A DNA stretch of 64,000 nt from Microbacterium aerolatum (GTDB lineage: Bacteria; Actinomycetota; Actinomycetes; Actinomycetales; Microbacteriaceae): assembly GCF_007988825.1 (NCBI RefSeq), contig NZ_BJUW01000012.1:29059-93058 (forward strand), written 5' to 3'. Numbering within the stretch: the first letter of the stretch is position 1; each line of letters starts with the position of its first letter. The notes under the pieces were generated by a model, which saw only the letters and a program-made list of their open reading frames with translations, had not been told where the DNA came from and did not search any database. Below, piece after piece: positions 42,666 through 50,782 of the stretch. Made by a program: the position numbers and the translations under genes.

Positions 42666-43927
42666 CGTGCACCGCCCGTCGTCATCGAGTCGTCAGCATC
42701 ATGCGTGCGCCAGTCGTCCGGCAGCAGGTAGTCGAGCACGTCGTCGATGCTGACCACGCCGACCAGGCGCCCGGCGGCATCCACGACCGGCAGCGAGACG
42801 AGGTCGTAGCTTGCGAGCAGGCGGGCCGTCTCGGCGGCCGAGGCCATCGCCGAGATCGGCTCCATCGTCTCATCGACGATCGCGCCGAGCCGCTCATGCG
42901 GCGGGTATCTCAGCATCCGCTGGAAATGCACGACGCCGAGCAGGCGTCCCGTCGGAGTCTCGAACGGCGGCAGCGTGACGAACACGGCGGCCGCCAGCGC
43001 CGGGTGCAGCTCGTGGCGGCGGATCAGCGCGAGCGCCTCGGCGACGGTGGCGTCGGCGGACAGCACGATCGGCTCGGTGGTCATCAGACCGCCGGCCGTG
43101 TCGGGGCCGTAGCTGAGCAGGGTGCGGACGTCCTCGGCCTCTTCGGGCTCCATGAGATCGAGCAGCTGCTCGAGCCGCTTCTTCGGCAGCTGGGCCAGCA
43201 GGTCGGCCGCGTCGTCGGGCTCCATGTGGTCGAGGATGTCGGCGGCGCGCTCGTCGCCGAGGCCGTCGAGGATGTGCACCTGGTCCTCTTCGGGCATCTC
43301 CTCGAGCGCGTCGGCGAGGCGGTCGTCCGGGAGCTCCTCCGCGACCTCGATCAGGCGCTGGTCGGGAAGGTCGAGCAGCGTGGTCGCGAGGTCGGCGGCG
43401 TGCAGCTCGGAGTACGACGCGACGAGCTGCTCTGCGGACTGGGATTCACCAGGGGTGCGCTTCTCCGCGACCTCGTTCCACCCGGCGAAGGTGGTCGGCC
43501 CCTTCGCGAAGGGGGATGCGCTCGTCTTCGGCTTGCGCAGGAAGAGCTGGCTGACGCTCCACTCGCCGAGACGGTTCGGTTCGATCGCGACATCCTCGAT
43601 GACGGCGCTGCCGGTCCCGTCGGCGAGCTCGACGCGCCGGCCGAGGAGCTCGGCGAGCACGCGCACCTCGCCGGGCCGGGGCTGGAAGCGACGCACGTTG
43701 ATGAGGCCGGTGGTGAGCACCTGTCCTGCGCGGATCGAGGTGACCCGCCCGATGGACATGAACACGTGGCGGCGGCCGGGGATCTCGATGACGAGACCGA
43801 TCACGCGGGGAGCGACGGTACTTCGATACACGATGACGACATCCCGGACCTTGCCGAGCCGGTCGCCCACTGGGTCGAAGACGGCGCAGCCTGCCAGGCG
43901 CGCGACGAAAACCCGTTGTGTACTCAC
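42662..43927 (-). CDS. PRC-barrel/MgtE N-domain/CBS protein without channel domain
   Basis: 421 residues. Two PRC-barrel-like segments (about 5-70 and 85-130), an MgtE intracellular N-domain of helical repeats (ADLATTLLDLPDQRLIEVAEELPDD ... LLAQLPKKRLEQLLDLMEPEEAEDVRTLL) and a CBS pair (about 290-410, VVHFQRML, DLVSLPVVDAAGRLVGVVSIDDVLDYLLP). No membrane helices, so it is not a Mg2+ channel by itself; it may sense Mg2+ or nucleotides. GTG at 43927 with TACGCT 6 nt upstream. First gene of the mrp operon. Confidence 0.88.
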   Translation of the reverse strand: MSTQRVFVARLAGCAVFDPVGDRLGKVRDVVIVYRSTVAPRVIGLVIEIPGRRHVFMSIGRVTSIRAGQVLTTGLINVRRFQPRPGEVRVLAELLGRRVELADGTGSAVIEDVAIEPNRLGEWSVSQLFLRKPKTSASPFAKGPTTFAGWNEVAEKRTPGESQSAEQLVASYSELHAADLATTLLDLPDQRLIEVAEELPDDRLADALEEMPEEDQVHILDGLGDERAADILDHMEPDDAADLLAQLPKKRLEQLLDLMEPEEAEDVRTLLSYGPDTAGGLMTTEPIVLSADATVAEALALIRRHELHPALAAAVFVTLPPFETPTGRLLGVVHFQRMLRYPPHERLGAIVDETMEPISAMASAAETARLLASYDLVSLPVVDAAGRLVGVVSIDDVLDYLLPDDWRTHDADDSMTTGGAR

Positions 43928-43994
43928 TCGTCCAGCGTAGCCCGCGGTCCGCGGAACCCGGGCTGCCCGAAGGTGCGCGTGGAACAATGGAGGA

Positions 43995-44753
43995 ATGAGC
44001 ATGTTGAACCGTCCCGCGACCGGCACGGCCGTCGGCGAGGCCGTCGCATCGGTCCGCGAGTACGAGGCCGCCCAGAAGACGGTGTCCAAGCTGATCGCCG
44101 CCGAGGTGCCCGCGCGCGACATCGCGATCGTCGGACAGGGGGTGCGCACGATCGAGCGCGTCACCGGACGACTCGGCTATGCGGCCGCCGCCCGTTCCGG
44201 AGCGGTCAACGGCGTGCTCATCGGTCTGCTGCTCTCGGCGATCCTCGTGATCGGCAACCCTGACGCCCCGATCCAGCTGTTCGTCGGATTCGTGTTCATC
44301 GGCGTCGCGCTCGGCATGATCCTCAGCCTGGTGACCTACGCGATCGTCCGTCGCCGGCGCGACTTCGCCAGCGTCACGCAGCTCGCCGCCGACCACTATG
44401 AGGTCACCGTGCTGCCCGCATCGCTCGCGAAGGCGCGCGAGGCTCTCGGAACGTCGCCTCGCACCCAGGTTGTCAAACCTCCGACGAACCTCGACGAGCC
44501 GCCGCGCTATGGCGAGCGGGTCGCCCCCGGATCGGATGCCGCGGCTGCGGCGCAGGTGCCGGCGGGGCACGTCATCCCGCCCCGTCCTGCAGATCCTGCA
44601 CCGCAGTACGGTGAGCGCGTGACGCCGGAAGAACCCGCGACGGAGCCGTCTTCGGAGCCTTCGGAAGACGCGGCTCCGACGGCCGCGGTCGACACCCCGG
44701 CCGAGGCCCCGGGCGAGGAAGAAGCGCCGCAGAAACGCGACGACGAGAGCTGA
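43995..44753 (+). CDS. General stress protein 17M-like membrane protein
   Basis: 252 residues. N-terminal GSP17M-like domain (about 15-55, VREYEAAQKTVSKLIAAEVPARDIAIVGQGV), two transmembrane helices (about 75-95 and 97-118), then a long Pro/Ala/Glu-rich cytosolic or exposed tail with repeats of PPRYGERV / PQYGERV. Family linked with stress responses; role unknown. Both a -10-like AACAAT 6 nt upstream and GGAGGA near the ATG are present. 1 bp before the hydrolase gene. Confidence 0.8.
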   Translation: MSMLNRPATGTAVGEAVASVREYEAAQKTVSKLIAAEVPARDIAIVGQGVRTIERVTGRLGYAAAARSGAVNGVLIGLLLSAILVIGNPDAPIQLFVGFVFIGVALGMILSLVTYAIVRRRRDFASVTQLAADHYEVTVLPASLAKAREALGTSPRTQVVKPPTNLDEPPRYGERVAPGSDAAAAAQVPAGHVIPPRPADPAPQYGERVTPEEPATEPSSEPSEDAAPTAAVDTPAEAPGEEEAPQKRDDES

Positions 44754-44754
44754 C

Positions 44755-45402
44755 GTGTCGTTCGACGTCGAGCTCCCGAAGGGATCCGTCTCGGTCTCGA
44801 CGGCGTGGGGCGAGGGATCCGGCCGCGGCACCGTGCTCGTCGCCCACGGCGCGGGCGCGGGGATGGAGCATCCGTTCCTCAGCGGTTTCACCGACGCGCT
44901 GAACGCACTCGGCTTCGCGACCATCCGGTTCAACTTCCCGTACCGCGAGCAGGAGAGGCGGATGCCGGGCCCTGCGGCCCACGCGATCGCGACCTGGCGC
45001 GCGGCGGTCGAGCATGCGCGCGTGCGGATGCCGGAAGGCCCGCTCTGGGCCGCCGGCAAGTCGTACGGCGGACGGATGGCGTCGATGGCCGTGGCCGAAG
45101 GGCTCGAGGTCGACGGACTGATCTATCTCGGGTACCCGTTGCACCCGCCGGGGCAGCCGGAGAAGCTGCGCGCCGAGCACCTGCCGGCGATCGCGGCGCC
45201 GCAGCTGTTCATCGAGGGATCGAACGACCCGTTCATCCAGCCCGTCTCGCAGCTCGAAGATGTCGTGGCGACCTGCCAGGACGCGCACATCGCGTGGATC
45301 GAGGGCGGCGGTCACTCCTTCGAGGTCAAGGGACACAAGCGTCCCGCCGATGTGATCGGCGCATCGCTCGCGCCGCTCGTCGCGGACTTCGCCCGGCGCT
45401 GA
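44755..45402 (+). CDS. Alpha/beta hydrolase (Tex30/KANL3-like)
   Basis: 215 residues. Alpha/beta fold with LVAHGAGAGMEHPFL near 28-42 (oxyanion region), nucleophile Ser103 in AAGKSYGGRMAS, acid in EGSNDPF near 160-166 and His in GGGHSFE near 182-188. The dienelactone-hydrolase-like family has unknown natural substrates. GTG start 1 bp after the stress-protein stop, probably co-transcribed. A long palindrome follows. Confidence 0.88.
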   Translation: MSFDVELPKGSVSVSTAWGEGSGRGTVLVAHGAGAGMEHPFLSGFTDALNALGFATIRFNFPYREQERRMPGPAAHAIATWRAAVEHARVRMPEGPLWAAGKSYGGRMASMAVAEGLEVDGLIYLGYPLHPPGQPEKLRAEHLPAIAAPQLFIEGSNDPFIQPVSQLEDVVATCQDAHIAWIEGGGHSFEVKGHKRPADVIGASLAPLVADFARR

Positions 45403-45430
45403 GCGCCCCGCCGCAGCATCCGCCCCCGCA

Positions 45431-45480
45431 GGGGTCGCAATTTGTCGCTACGCGGCCCGTCAAGCGACCATTTGCGCCCC
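45431..45480. terminator. Imperfect palindrome between convergent genes
   Basis: GGGGTCGCAATTTGTCGCT (45431-45449) and AGCGACCATTTGCGCCCC (45463-45480) are near-complementary (one bulge, few mismatches), separated by 13 nt. It lies between the convergent hydrolase and YdcF genes. Likely a bidirectional terminator or repeat. Confidence 0.55.
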
Positions 45481-45515
45481 CTCCCGAGCGAATCTGCCCC
45501 GAGAGCCGAGCCGCG

Positions 45516-46133
45516 TCAGCGGTGCTGCCAGCGGAACAGCATGAGCCGCAGGGCGGCGCCGATCTTCATCGGCACGATCTCGCCGACACGGTGCTCGTCG
45601 GCGCGGACGAGCCGCTCGCCGAGGTCAGGGCGCTGCTGCCACAGGTACTCGCGAGCGACCTCGGCATGGGGCGAGTTCGACACGATCTTGATGACATCGG
45701 CATGCTCGATCAGCGGGATCGCGTTCTCGATGTTCTCCCACGTCGAGCGGCTGTCGGGCTCGAGCACGATCGGGCCCGTGTAGCCGAGCTCGTCGCGGGC
45801 GAAGCGCTCCATGATGACGGCCTCAGGGGTGTCGCCCTCCACAGTGCCACCGCACATGACGACCGTGCTGTCCGCTCCGCGATCCCGAGACCGGATGCCG
45901 GCACGCACCCGGTAGCGGTTCACGAAGTTCGCGCTCTCGCCCTGATTGCCGTAGCCCAGGACGACCACGGCCTCCGTGCGCTCCGTGCCCGCCTCGTCGT
46001 CGGTCTCCGCACCCGTGCCCAGCGTCCGCCAGCTGGAGCGCCAGTGCACGTACTCGGCCCACGCGGCCGCTGCCGCGTAGGTCGTGAAGCCCACCCAGAA
46101 CAGCCGGCGCAGGCCCCAGCGGGAACGAATCAA
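45516..46133 (-). CDS. YdcF/ElyC-like (DUF218) protein
   Basis: 205 residues. An N-terminal hydrophobic segment (about 11-27, LFWVGFTTYAAAAAWAEYV) probably anchors it, followed by a DUF218 domain: EAVVVLGYGNQGESANFVNRYRVRAG, STVVMCGG, EADSRSTWENIENA-like segment (LEPDSRSTWENIENAI) and late VSNSPHAEVARE. The family is linked to envelope or vancomycin-sensitivity functions. The start is likely TTG at 46133, overlapping the pepP stop; a longer frame continues upstream but is antisense-free only by chance. Confidence 0.8.
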   Translation of the reverse strand: MIRSRWGLRRLFWVGFTTYAAAAAWAEYVHWRSSWRTLGTGAETDDEAGTERTEAVVVLGYGNQGESANFVNRYRVRAGIRSRDRGADSTVVMCGGTVEGDTPEAVIMERFARDELGYTGPIVLEPDSRSTWENIENAIPLIEHADVIKIVSNSPHAEVAREYLWQQRPDLGERLVRADEHRVGEIVPMKIGAALRLMLFRWQHR

Positions 46134-47527
46134 ACCTTCTGGCCCCTCGCGATCCACGCCTCGATGTCCGAGACCGTGCGCGGGATGTCGGCCGAGAGAT
46201 TCACCGGCCCGTCCGCGGTCATGACGATGTCGTCCTCGATGCGAACGCCGATGCCGCGCAGCTCCTCGGGCACGGTCAGGTCGTCGATCTGGAAGTACAG
46301 CCCCGGCTCGATCGTGAAGACCATGCCAGGCTCGAGCACGCCGTCGTAATACATCTCGCGACGCGCCTGCGCGCAGTCGTGCACGTCGATGCCGAGGTGG
46401 TGCGAGGTGCCGTGCACCATGTAACGGCGGTGCTGGCCGCCGGCATCCGCGTCGAGAGCCTCCTCGGCGGTCACCGGGAGCAGACCCCACTCGGCAGTCC
46501 GCTGCGCGATCACGGCCATCGCGGCCTCGTGCACCTCGCGGAACTTCACGCCGGGGCGCGCCACGGCGAACGCGGCGTCCGCGGCTTCGAGAACCGTCTC
46601 GTAGACGCGACGCTGCACGTCCGAGAAGGTGCCGTTCACGGGGAGCGTGCGGGTGATGTCGGCCGTGTAGAGGCTGTCGGCCTCGACACCGGCATCCACG
46701 AGGATGAGGTCACCGGGGATCACGGCGCCGTCGTTGCGCGTCCAGTGCAGGTAGCAGGCGTGCGGGCCGGATGCCGAGATCGTGTCGTAGCCTTCGCCGT
46801 TGCCGTCCTCACGGGCGCGTCGGTGGAACACGCCCTCGACTACGCGCTCGCCACGGGCGTGCGCTGCAGCATCCGGGAGAGCTGCGATGATGTCGTCGAA
46901 TCCGCGCGCCGTGATCTCCACGGCGCGGCGCATCTCGGCGATCTCGTACTCGTCCTTCACGAGGCGCAGCTCGGAGACGAACCGGTCGAGGCCGGCATCC
47001 GCAAGCGTCACGTCCTCATCGGTCGCTGCGAAGGCAGCCAGGTGGTCGGTGGCGACGGCCAGGTCGGCGGCGACCCCTGCCAGTGACGGGCGAGGACCGA
47101 TCCAGAACTCGCCGACCGTGGCATCCGCATAGAACTCGGTCGTGGTGCGGTCGGCGCGCTCGCGGAAGTACAGGGTCACGTCATGGCCGGCATCGGTCGG
47201 CTCGAAGACGAGCACGGAGTCCGGCTCGCTGTCCGCCGCCCAGCCGGTGAGGTGCGCGAACGCGGAGTGGGCGCGGTACGGGTAGTCGGTGTCGTTGCTG
47301 CGCTGCTTGAGCGAACCGGCCTCGATCACGACTCGCTTGCCGGGGAATGCGGCAGACAACTTGTCGCGACGTGCGGCGGCGAACGCCGCCTGCGGGCGTG
47401 CGGCGGGCAGGGACTCGGGCCGCTCGGCCCAGCCCGTCGAGATCGCGTCGAGGAAGCCGCGGGGGAACGGCTGCTTGCGGTTCGTGACGGGGGCCTCTTC
47501 GATCGTCTCGTTCTCTGCGGTGCTCAT
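46130..47527 (-). CDS. pepP: Xaa-Pro aminopeptidase (M24B)
   Basis: 465 residues. Dinuclear metallopeptidase removing N-terminal residues before proline. An N-terminal domain (about 40-180) precedes the pita-bread fold with metal ligands Asp278 (LILVDAGVEAD), Asp290 (YTADITRT), His376 (HGTSHHLGIDVHD), Glu407 (FTIEPGLY) and Glu431 (GVRIEDDIV). ATG at 47527 has GAGACT 6 nt upstream on the minus strand, similar to neighbouring leaderless promoters. Translationally coupled to the YdcF gene. Confidence 0.95.
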   Translation of the reverse strand: MSTAENETIEEAPVTNRKQPFPRGFLDAISTGWAERPESLPAARPQAAFAAARRDKLSAAFPGKRVVIEAGSLKQRSNDTDYPYRAHSAFAHLTGWAADSEPDSVLVFEPTDAGHDVTLYFRERADRTTTEFYADATVGEFWIGPRPSLAGVAADLAVATDHLAAFAATDEDVTLADAGLDRFVSELRLVKDEYEIAEMRRAVEITARGFDDIIAALPDAAAHARGERVVEGVFHRRAREDGNGEGYDTISASGPHACYLHWTRNDGAVIPGDLILVDAGVEADSLYTADITRTLPVNGTFSDVQRRVYETVLEAADAAFAVARPGVKFREVHEAAMAVIAQRTAEWGLLPVTAEEALDADAGGQHRRYMVHGTSHHLGIDVHDCAQARREMYYDGVLEPGMVFTIEPGLYFQIDDLTVPEELRGIGVRIEDDIVMTADGPVNLSADIPRTVSDIEAWIARGQKV

Positions 47528-47563
47528 GCGTCCAGTCTCTCACTCCTGCGTAGGGTGGGGAAT

Positions 47564-47965
47564 GTGGTGCTCCTCATAGATCTGGTGCTCGTCGTCGTGT
47601 TCTGCGTGATCGGACGGCTCTCGCACGCCGAGGGCATCTTCGGCGACCTGCCCGGTCTGCTGGGCACGATCTGGCCGTTCGTGGCGGCGCTGCTGATCGC
47701 TCACGTCGTTCTTATGGTTCGCCGGGTGCGGCGCGAGCGGATGCTGCCGGGCCTGTCGATCTGGGCGGTCACGGTCGTACTGGGACTGGTGCTGCGCGCG
47801 GTGAGCGGCCAGGGCACTGCGCTGCCGTTCATCATCGTGGCCACGCTCACGCTCGCGCTGTTCCTGCTCGGCTGGCGTGCCGTGCTCGCGCTCGTGCGTC
47901 GATCTCGGGCGACCCGAGTACTCACGAGAGGACGGCGGCTGGACGCGCATCCTCACGAACGGTGA
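47564..47965 (+). CDS. DUF3054 membrane protein
   Basis: 133 residues, four helices (VVLLIDLVLVVVFCVIGRLSHAEG ... TIWPFVAALLIAHVVLMV ... LSIWAVTVVLGLVLRAVSGQ ... PFIIVATLTLALFLLGWRAVLALV). Matches DUF3054: the FxxIGRxSHxE opening and GLxLR segment. Function unknown. GTG at 47564 lies 7 nt after TAGGGT (47551-47556), consistent with a leaderless mRNA. Divergent from pepP. Confidence 0.85.
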   Translation: MVLLIDLVLVVVFCVIGRLSHAEGIFGDLPGLLGTIWPFVAALLIAHVVLMVRRVRRERMLPGLSIWAVTVVLGLVLRAVSGQGTALPFIIVATLTLALFLLGWRAVLALVRRSRATRVLTRGRRLDAHPHER

Positions 47966-48002
47966 GAGTTTCGAGAGAGTGAAAGTGACGAGAGAGGCAG
48001 AC

Positions 48003-48437
48003 ATGAGCGACTACGAAGTGACCGAGATCGGCGCGCCGGACCAGTGGAGAGAGCACTTCGGCGGATTCGACCAGAGTCGTTCGCGTGATGGTCGGCGGGT
48101 GGTCGATCACGAGCTCACGATGCAGTACATCGGCATGACCGCCAACGCACTGGTTCCCGGAGAGGAAGCCGGGTACTGGCACACGCACTCCCACGTCGAG
48201 GAGCTGTACGTGTTCCTCGACGGTGTCGGGGAGATGGGGCTGGATGACGAGGTCGTCGAGGTTCGCGCCGGCTCCGTCGTCCGGGTAGGGCAGGGCGTGT
48301 GGCGCACCTGGCGCGCTCGGCCGGATAGCCCGGGCGAGCTGCGCTGGCTGTGCATCAGAGCCGGCGGCGAGCAGTTGCCACACCTTCCGAACGACGGCTC
48401 CCGAGACCCTGAGCGCCCCATGCCCTGGACAGACTGA
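48003..48437 (+). CDS. Cupin-domain protein
   Basis: 144 residues. A single cupin barrel: GYWHTHSHVEELYVFLDGVGEMGLDDEVVEVRAGSVVRV gives the two cupin motifs, with His residues and Glu as probable metal ligands, and GVWRTWRARPDSPGELRWLCI as the second. Substrate unknown; possibly a sugar isomerase or sensor. ATG at 48003 follows the DUF3054 stop by 37 bp, with GAGAGAGG upstream. Confidence 0.8.
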   Translation: MSDYEVTEIGAPDQWREHFGGFDQSRSRDGRRVVDHELTMQYIGMTANALVPGEEAGYWHTHSHVEELYVFLDGVGEMGLDDEVVEVRAGSVVRVGQGVWRTWRARPDSPGELRWLCIRAGGEQLPHLPNDGSRDPERPMPWTD

Positions 48438-48515
48438 ACGACGTCACGCCCGTCGCACCTCCGCCCTGAGCAGAGCCGCTTTCGCCGGGCGGCCCGCAGT
48501 GGTGACATGGGACGC

Positions 48516-49481
48516 ATGACCGACGTATTGATCCTTGGCGGAACAGGCTGGCTGTCCGGCCGCATCGCACGACGCTGGCTGGACGACGGGGCGAGAGTGA
48601 CGTGCCTCGCGCGAGGCGAGCGCCCCGCACCCGACGGCGCGGTCCTCGTGCGCGGCGACCGCGACGACACCGGCGCGTACGACCGGCTCGACCGCGACTG
48701 GGACGAGGTTGTCGATGTGTCGTCCCGTGCATGGCACGTGCGGGATGCCGTCGCCGCTCTCGGCGACCGCGCCGCGCACTGGACCTACATCTCATCCATG
48801 TCCGTCTACGCCGACGCCGATGTCCACGGCGCCGACGAATCCGCCCCTCTCGACCCGCCCGCGCAGGACGGCGACGAGTACGAGTACGCCGCGCAGAAGG
48901 TGGCCGCGGAAGGATTCGTGCACGCGCTCGACGATCGCGTGCACATCATCCGTCCCGGCCTCATCGTCGGGCCAGGCGATCCCAGTGACCGCTTCGGCTA
49001 CTGGGCTGCCGCCTTCGATCGCGCCGGCACCGAACCCGTCCTCGTGCCCAGCGGCGACGGCCGATTCGTGCAGGTGATCGACGTCGATGACCTTGCCTCG
49101 TTCGCCGCGAACACCGAGCTCACCGGCATCCGCAACGCCATCGGCGATCCGCGGCCCTTCGACGACGTCCTCGCGGCCTTCCGCACCGCTGCAGCACATA
49201 CCGGGCCCACCGTCGTCGCCGACGACGAGTGGCTGGAAGCACATGGCGTCCAGCCCTGGATGGGGGAGAAGTCCCTGCCGCTGTGGCTGCCGATCGAGTG
49301 GTCGGGGTTCATGACCCGTTCCAACGCCGCCTTCCGAGCGGCGGGCGGCACCCAGACGGCCGTCGAGAGCATCATCACTCGCGTCCTCGAGGACGAGCGC
49401 GCTCGCGGGCTCGACCGTCCCCGCCGCGCAGGACTCACCAGGAGCGAGGAGCGCGAACTTCTCGAAGAGCTCGCATCCTGA
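48516..49481 (+). CDS. NAD-dependent epimerase/dehydratase family protein
   Basis: 321 residues. Extended-SDR fold: nucleotide motif ILGGTGWLSGRIARRWL near 5-21, WTYISSMSVYAD near 87-98, and DEYEYAAQKVAAE with the Tyr/Lys pair near 120-132; IIRPGLIVGPGD follows. Resembles NAD-dependent reductases that act on sugar nucleotides or flavonoid-like substrates; specificity unclear. Start taken at ATG 48516; ATG 48507 in frame is equally possible. Followed by the arginine leader region. Confidence 0.85.
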   Translation: MTDVLILGGTGWLSGRIARRWLDDGARVTCLARGERPAPDGAVLVRGDRDDTGAYDRLDRDWDEVVDVSSRAWHVRDAVAALGDRAAHWTYISSMSVYADADVHGADESAPLDPPAQDGDEYEYAAQKVAAEGFVHALDDRVHIIRPGLIVGPGDPSDRFGYWAAAFDRAGTEPVLVPSGDGRFVQVIDVDDLASFAANTELTGIRNAIGDPRPFDDVLAAFRTAAAHTGPTVVADDEWLEAHGVQPWMGEKSLPLWLPIEWSGFMTRSNAAFRAAGGTQTAVESIITRVLEDERARGLDRPRRAGLTRSEERELLEELAS

Positions 49482-49504
49482 TGGCATCCGGCACCGAACC
49501 GGAT

Positions 49505-49534
49505 TTGCGGATGCCGCGACCTGAGCGCTATCGT
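49505..49534 (+). promoter_or_regulatory. Promoter of the arg leader ORF
   Basis: TTGCGG (49505-49510), 18-nt spacer, TATCGT (49529-49534), then 6 nt to the ATG at 49541. This gives a leaderless transcript beginning at or near the leader ORF. Confidence 0.6.
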
Positions 49535-49540
49535 CGCGGC

Positions 49541-49633
49541 ATGCCTTCGGCTGCATCCGCCTCTTCGACGCTCGTTCCGAGCGTCACCGTGGTGCGCCGA
49601 CGCCGCAGCCGTCTGGGCGGACGCCGACTCTAG
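49541..49633 (+). CDS. Candidate arginine leader peptide (argL-like)
   Basis: 30 codons, ATG 49541 to TAG 49631-49633. The peptide starts MPSAASASSTLVPSV and ends VVRRRRSRLGGRRL, with seven Arg in the last 12 residues: CGC CGA CGC CGC at 49595-49606, CGT at 49610 and CGC CGA at 49622-49627. Its start is 6 nt after TATCGT and it has no Shine-Dalgarno. It lies 105 bp before argC and is followed by alternative helices, as in amino-acid leader peptides such as TrpL or the leaderless poly-Cys ORFs of mycobacteria. That it is translated and regulatory is inference; such a small ORF could occur by chance. Confidence 0.55.
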   Translation: MPSAASASSTLVPSVTVVRRRRSRLGGRRL

Positions 49634-49682
49634 GCGACCTCTGCGCTCCTGCCCGACCGGGCAGTCGAGCGTCGGCGTCGCC
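49620..49682 (+). promoter_or_regulatory. Putative arg attenuator hairpins
   Basis: Helix 1 pairs GACGCCGAC (49620-49628, the terminal Arg codons) with GTCGGCGTC (49671-49679), 9 bp perfect. The alternative composite hairpin pairs GGCGAC (49633-49638) with GTCGCC (49677-49682), CGCTC (49644-49648) with GAGCG (49667-49671) and CTGCCC (49649-49654) with GGGCAG (49659-49664). The two share 49671-49682 and are mutually exclusive. A ribosome at the stop would cover helix 1 and allow the composite; a ribosome stalled at the first Arg run would leave helix 1 free. Confidence 0.5.
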
Positions 49683-49738
49683 GCCCCGGCCTCCCATTCA
49701 CCTCAGGGACGCAGGTCCCACACCGTTAAGGTAGAAAC

Positions 49739-50782
49739 ATGACGTATACCGTCGCCGTCTCCGGCGCATCCGGCTATGCGGGTGGCGAGATCCTGCGCCT
49801 GCTCGCCAGTCATCCCGACATCGAGATCCGCACCGTCACCGCGCATTCGAACGCCGGACAGCCGCTGATCCAGCATCAGCCGCACCTGCGTTCACTCGCG
49901 CACCTCACGCTGCAGGACACCACCCCAGAGATCCTCGCGGGCCACGACATCGTCTTCCTCGCGCTCCCGCACGGCCAGTCCGGCCAGTACACGGATGCCC
50001 TCGGAGACGTCCCGCTCGTCATCGACGCCGGCGCCGATCACCGCCTCACCTCTCAGGACTCGTGGGACGCCTTCTACGGCGGCCACTTCCATGAGCCGTG
50101 GGCATACGGCGTCCCGGAGCTCATCGTCGGCGGAGAGAAGCAGCGTGAGAGCCTGCGCAGCGCGAAGCGCATCGCCGCCCCCGGCTGCAACGCCTCCACC
50201 GTGAGCCTCAGCCTCGTCCCCGGCGTCGCCGCCGGCGTCATCGACCCGCGCGACATCGTGAGCGTGCTCGCCGTCGGGCCTTCCGGTGCCGGCAAGAGCC
50301 TCAAGCCGCACCTGCTCGGCAGCGAACTCCTCGGCACCGCCAACCCGTACGCGGTCGGCGGCACCCACCGGCACATCCCCGAGATCCAGCAGGCTCTGCG
50401 GACTGCCGGGGCGGATGACGCCCGCATCTCCTTCACCCCCGTGCTCGTGCCGATGGCGCGCGGCATCCTGGCCACATCCACCGCGCCGATCGTGCCCGGC
50501 ACGTCCGACGCGCAGATCCGTGAGGCGTGGGAGAGCGCCTACGGCGACGAGACCTTCGTCCAGCTGCTGCCAGAGGGACAGTTCCCGCGCACCGCCGACG
50601 TCCTCGGCGCCAACACGGCACTGATGGGTCTCGCGATCGACCGCGCCGCGAACCGGGTGACCGTCGTCACCGCCGTGGACAATCTTGTAAAGGGCACCGC
50701 CGGCGCTGCCATCCAATCCATGAACCTCGCGCTCGGCCTGCCAGAAGGCCGCGCCCTCACCGTGAACGGAGTGGCACCATGA
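49739..50782 (+). CDS. argC: N-acetyl-gamma-glutamyl-phosphate reductase
   Basis: 347 residues. NADPH-dependent reduction of N-acetylglutamyl phosphate, third step of arginine synthesis. N-terminal [18 protein letters not shown], catalytic Cys in [16 protein letters not shown] near 145-160, then [19 protein letters not shown] and [16 protein letters not shown] at 49727-49732, 6 nt before the ATG, may be a second promoter giving a leaderless argC mRNA, which would bypass the attenuator. First enzyme gene of argC-J-B-D-F. Confidence 0.97.
   Translation: MTYTVAVSGASGYAGGEILRLLASHPDIEIRTVTAHSNAGQPLIQHQPHLRSLAHLTLQDTTPEILAGHDIVFLALPHGQSGQYTDALGDVPLVIDAGADHRLTSQDSWDAFYGGHFHEPWAYGVPELIVGGEKQRESLRSAKRIAAPGCNASTVSLSLVPGVAAGVIDPRDIVSVLAVGPSGAGKSLKPHLLGSELLGTANPYAVGGTHRHIPEIQQALRTAGADDARISFTPVLVPMARGILATSTAPIVPGTSDAQIREAWESAYGDETFVQLLPEGQFPRTADVLGANTALMGLAIDRAANRVTVVTAVDNLVKGTAGAAIQSMNLALGLPEGRALTVNGVAP

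Noticed and set aside
45516..46490. A longer YdcF protein starting in the pepP gene
   Set aside because: The extra N-terminus is the opposite reading of pepP; TTG 46133 overlaps the pepP stop and is better.
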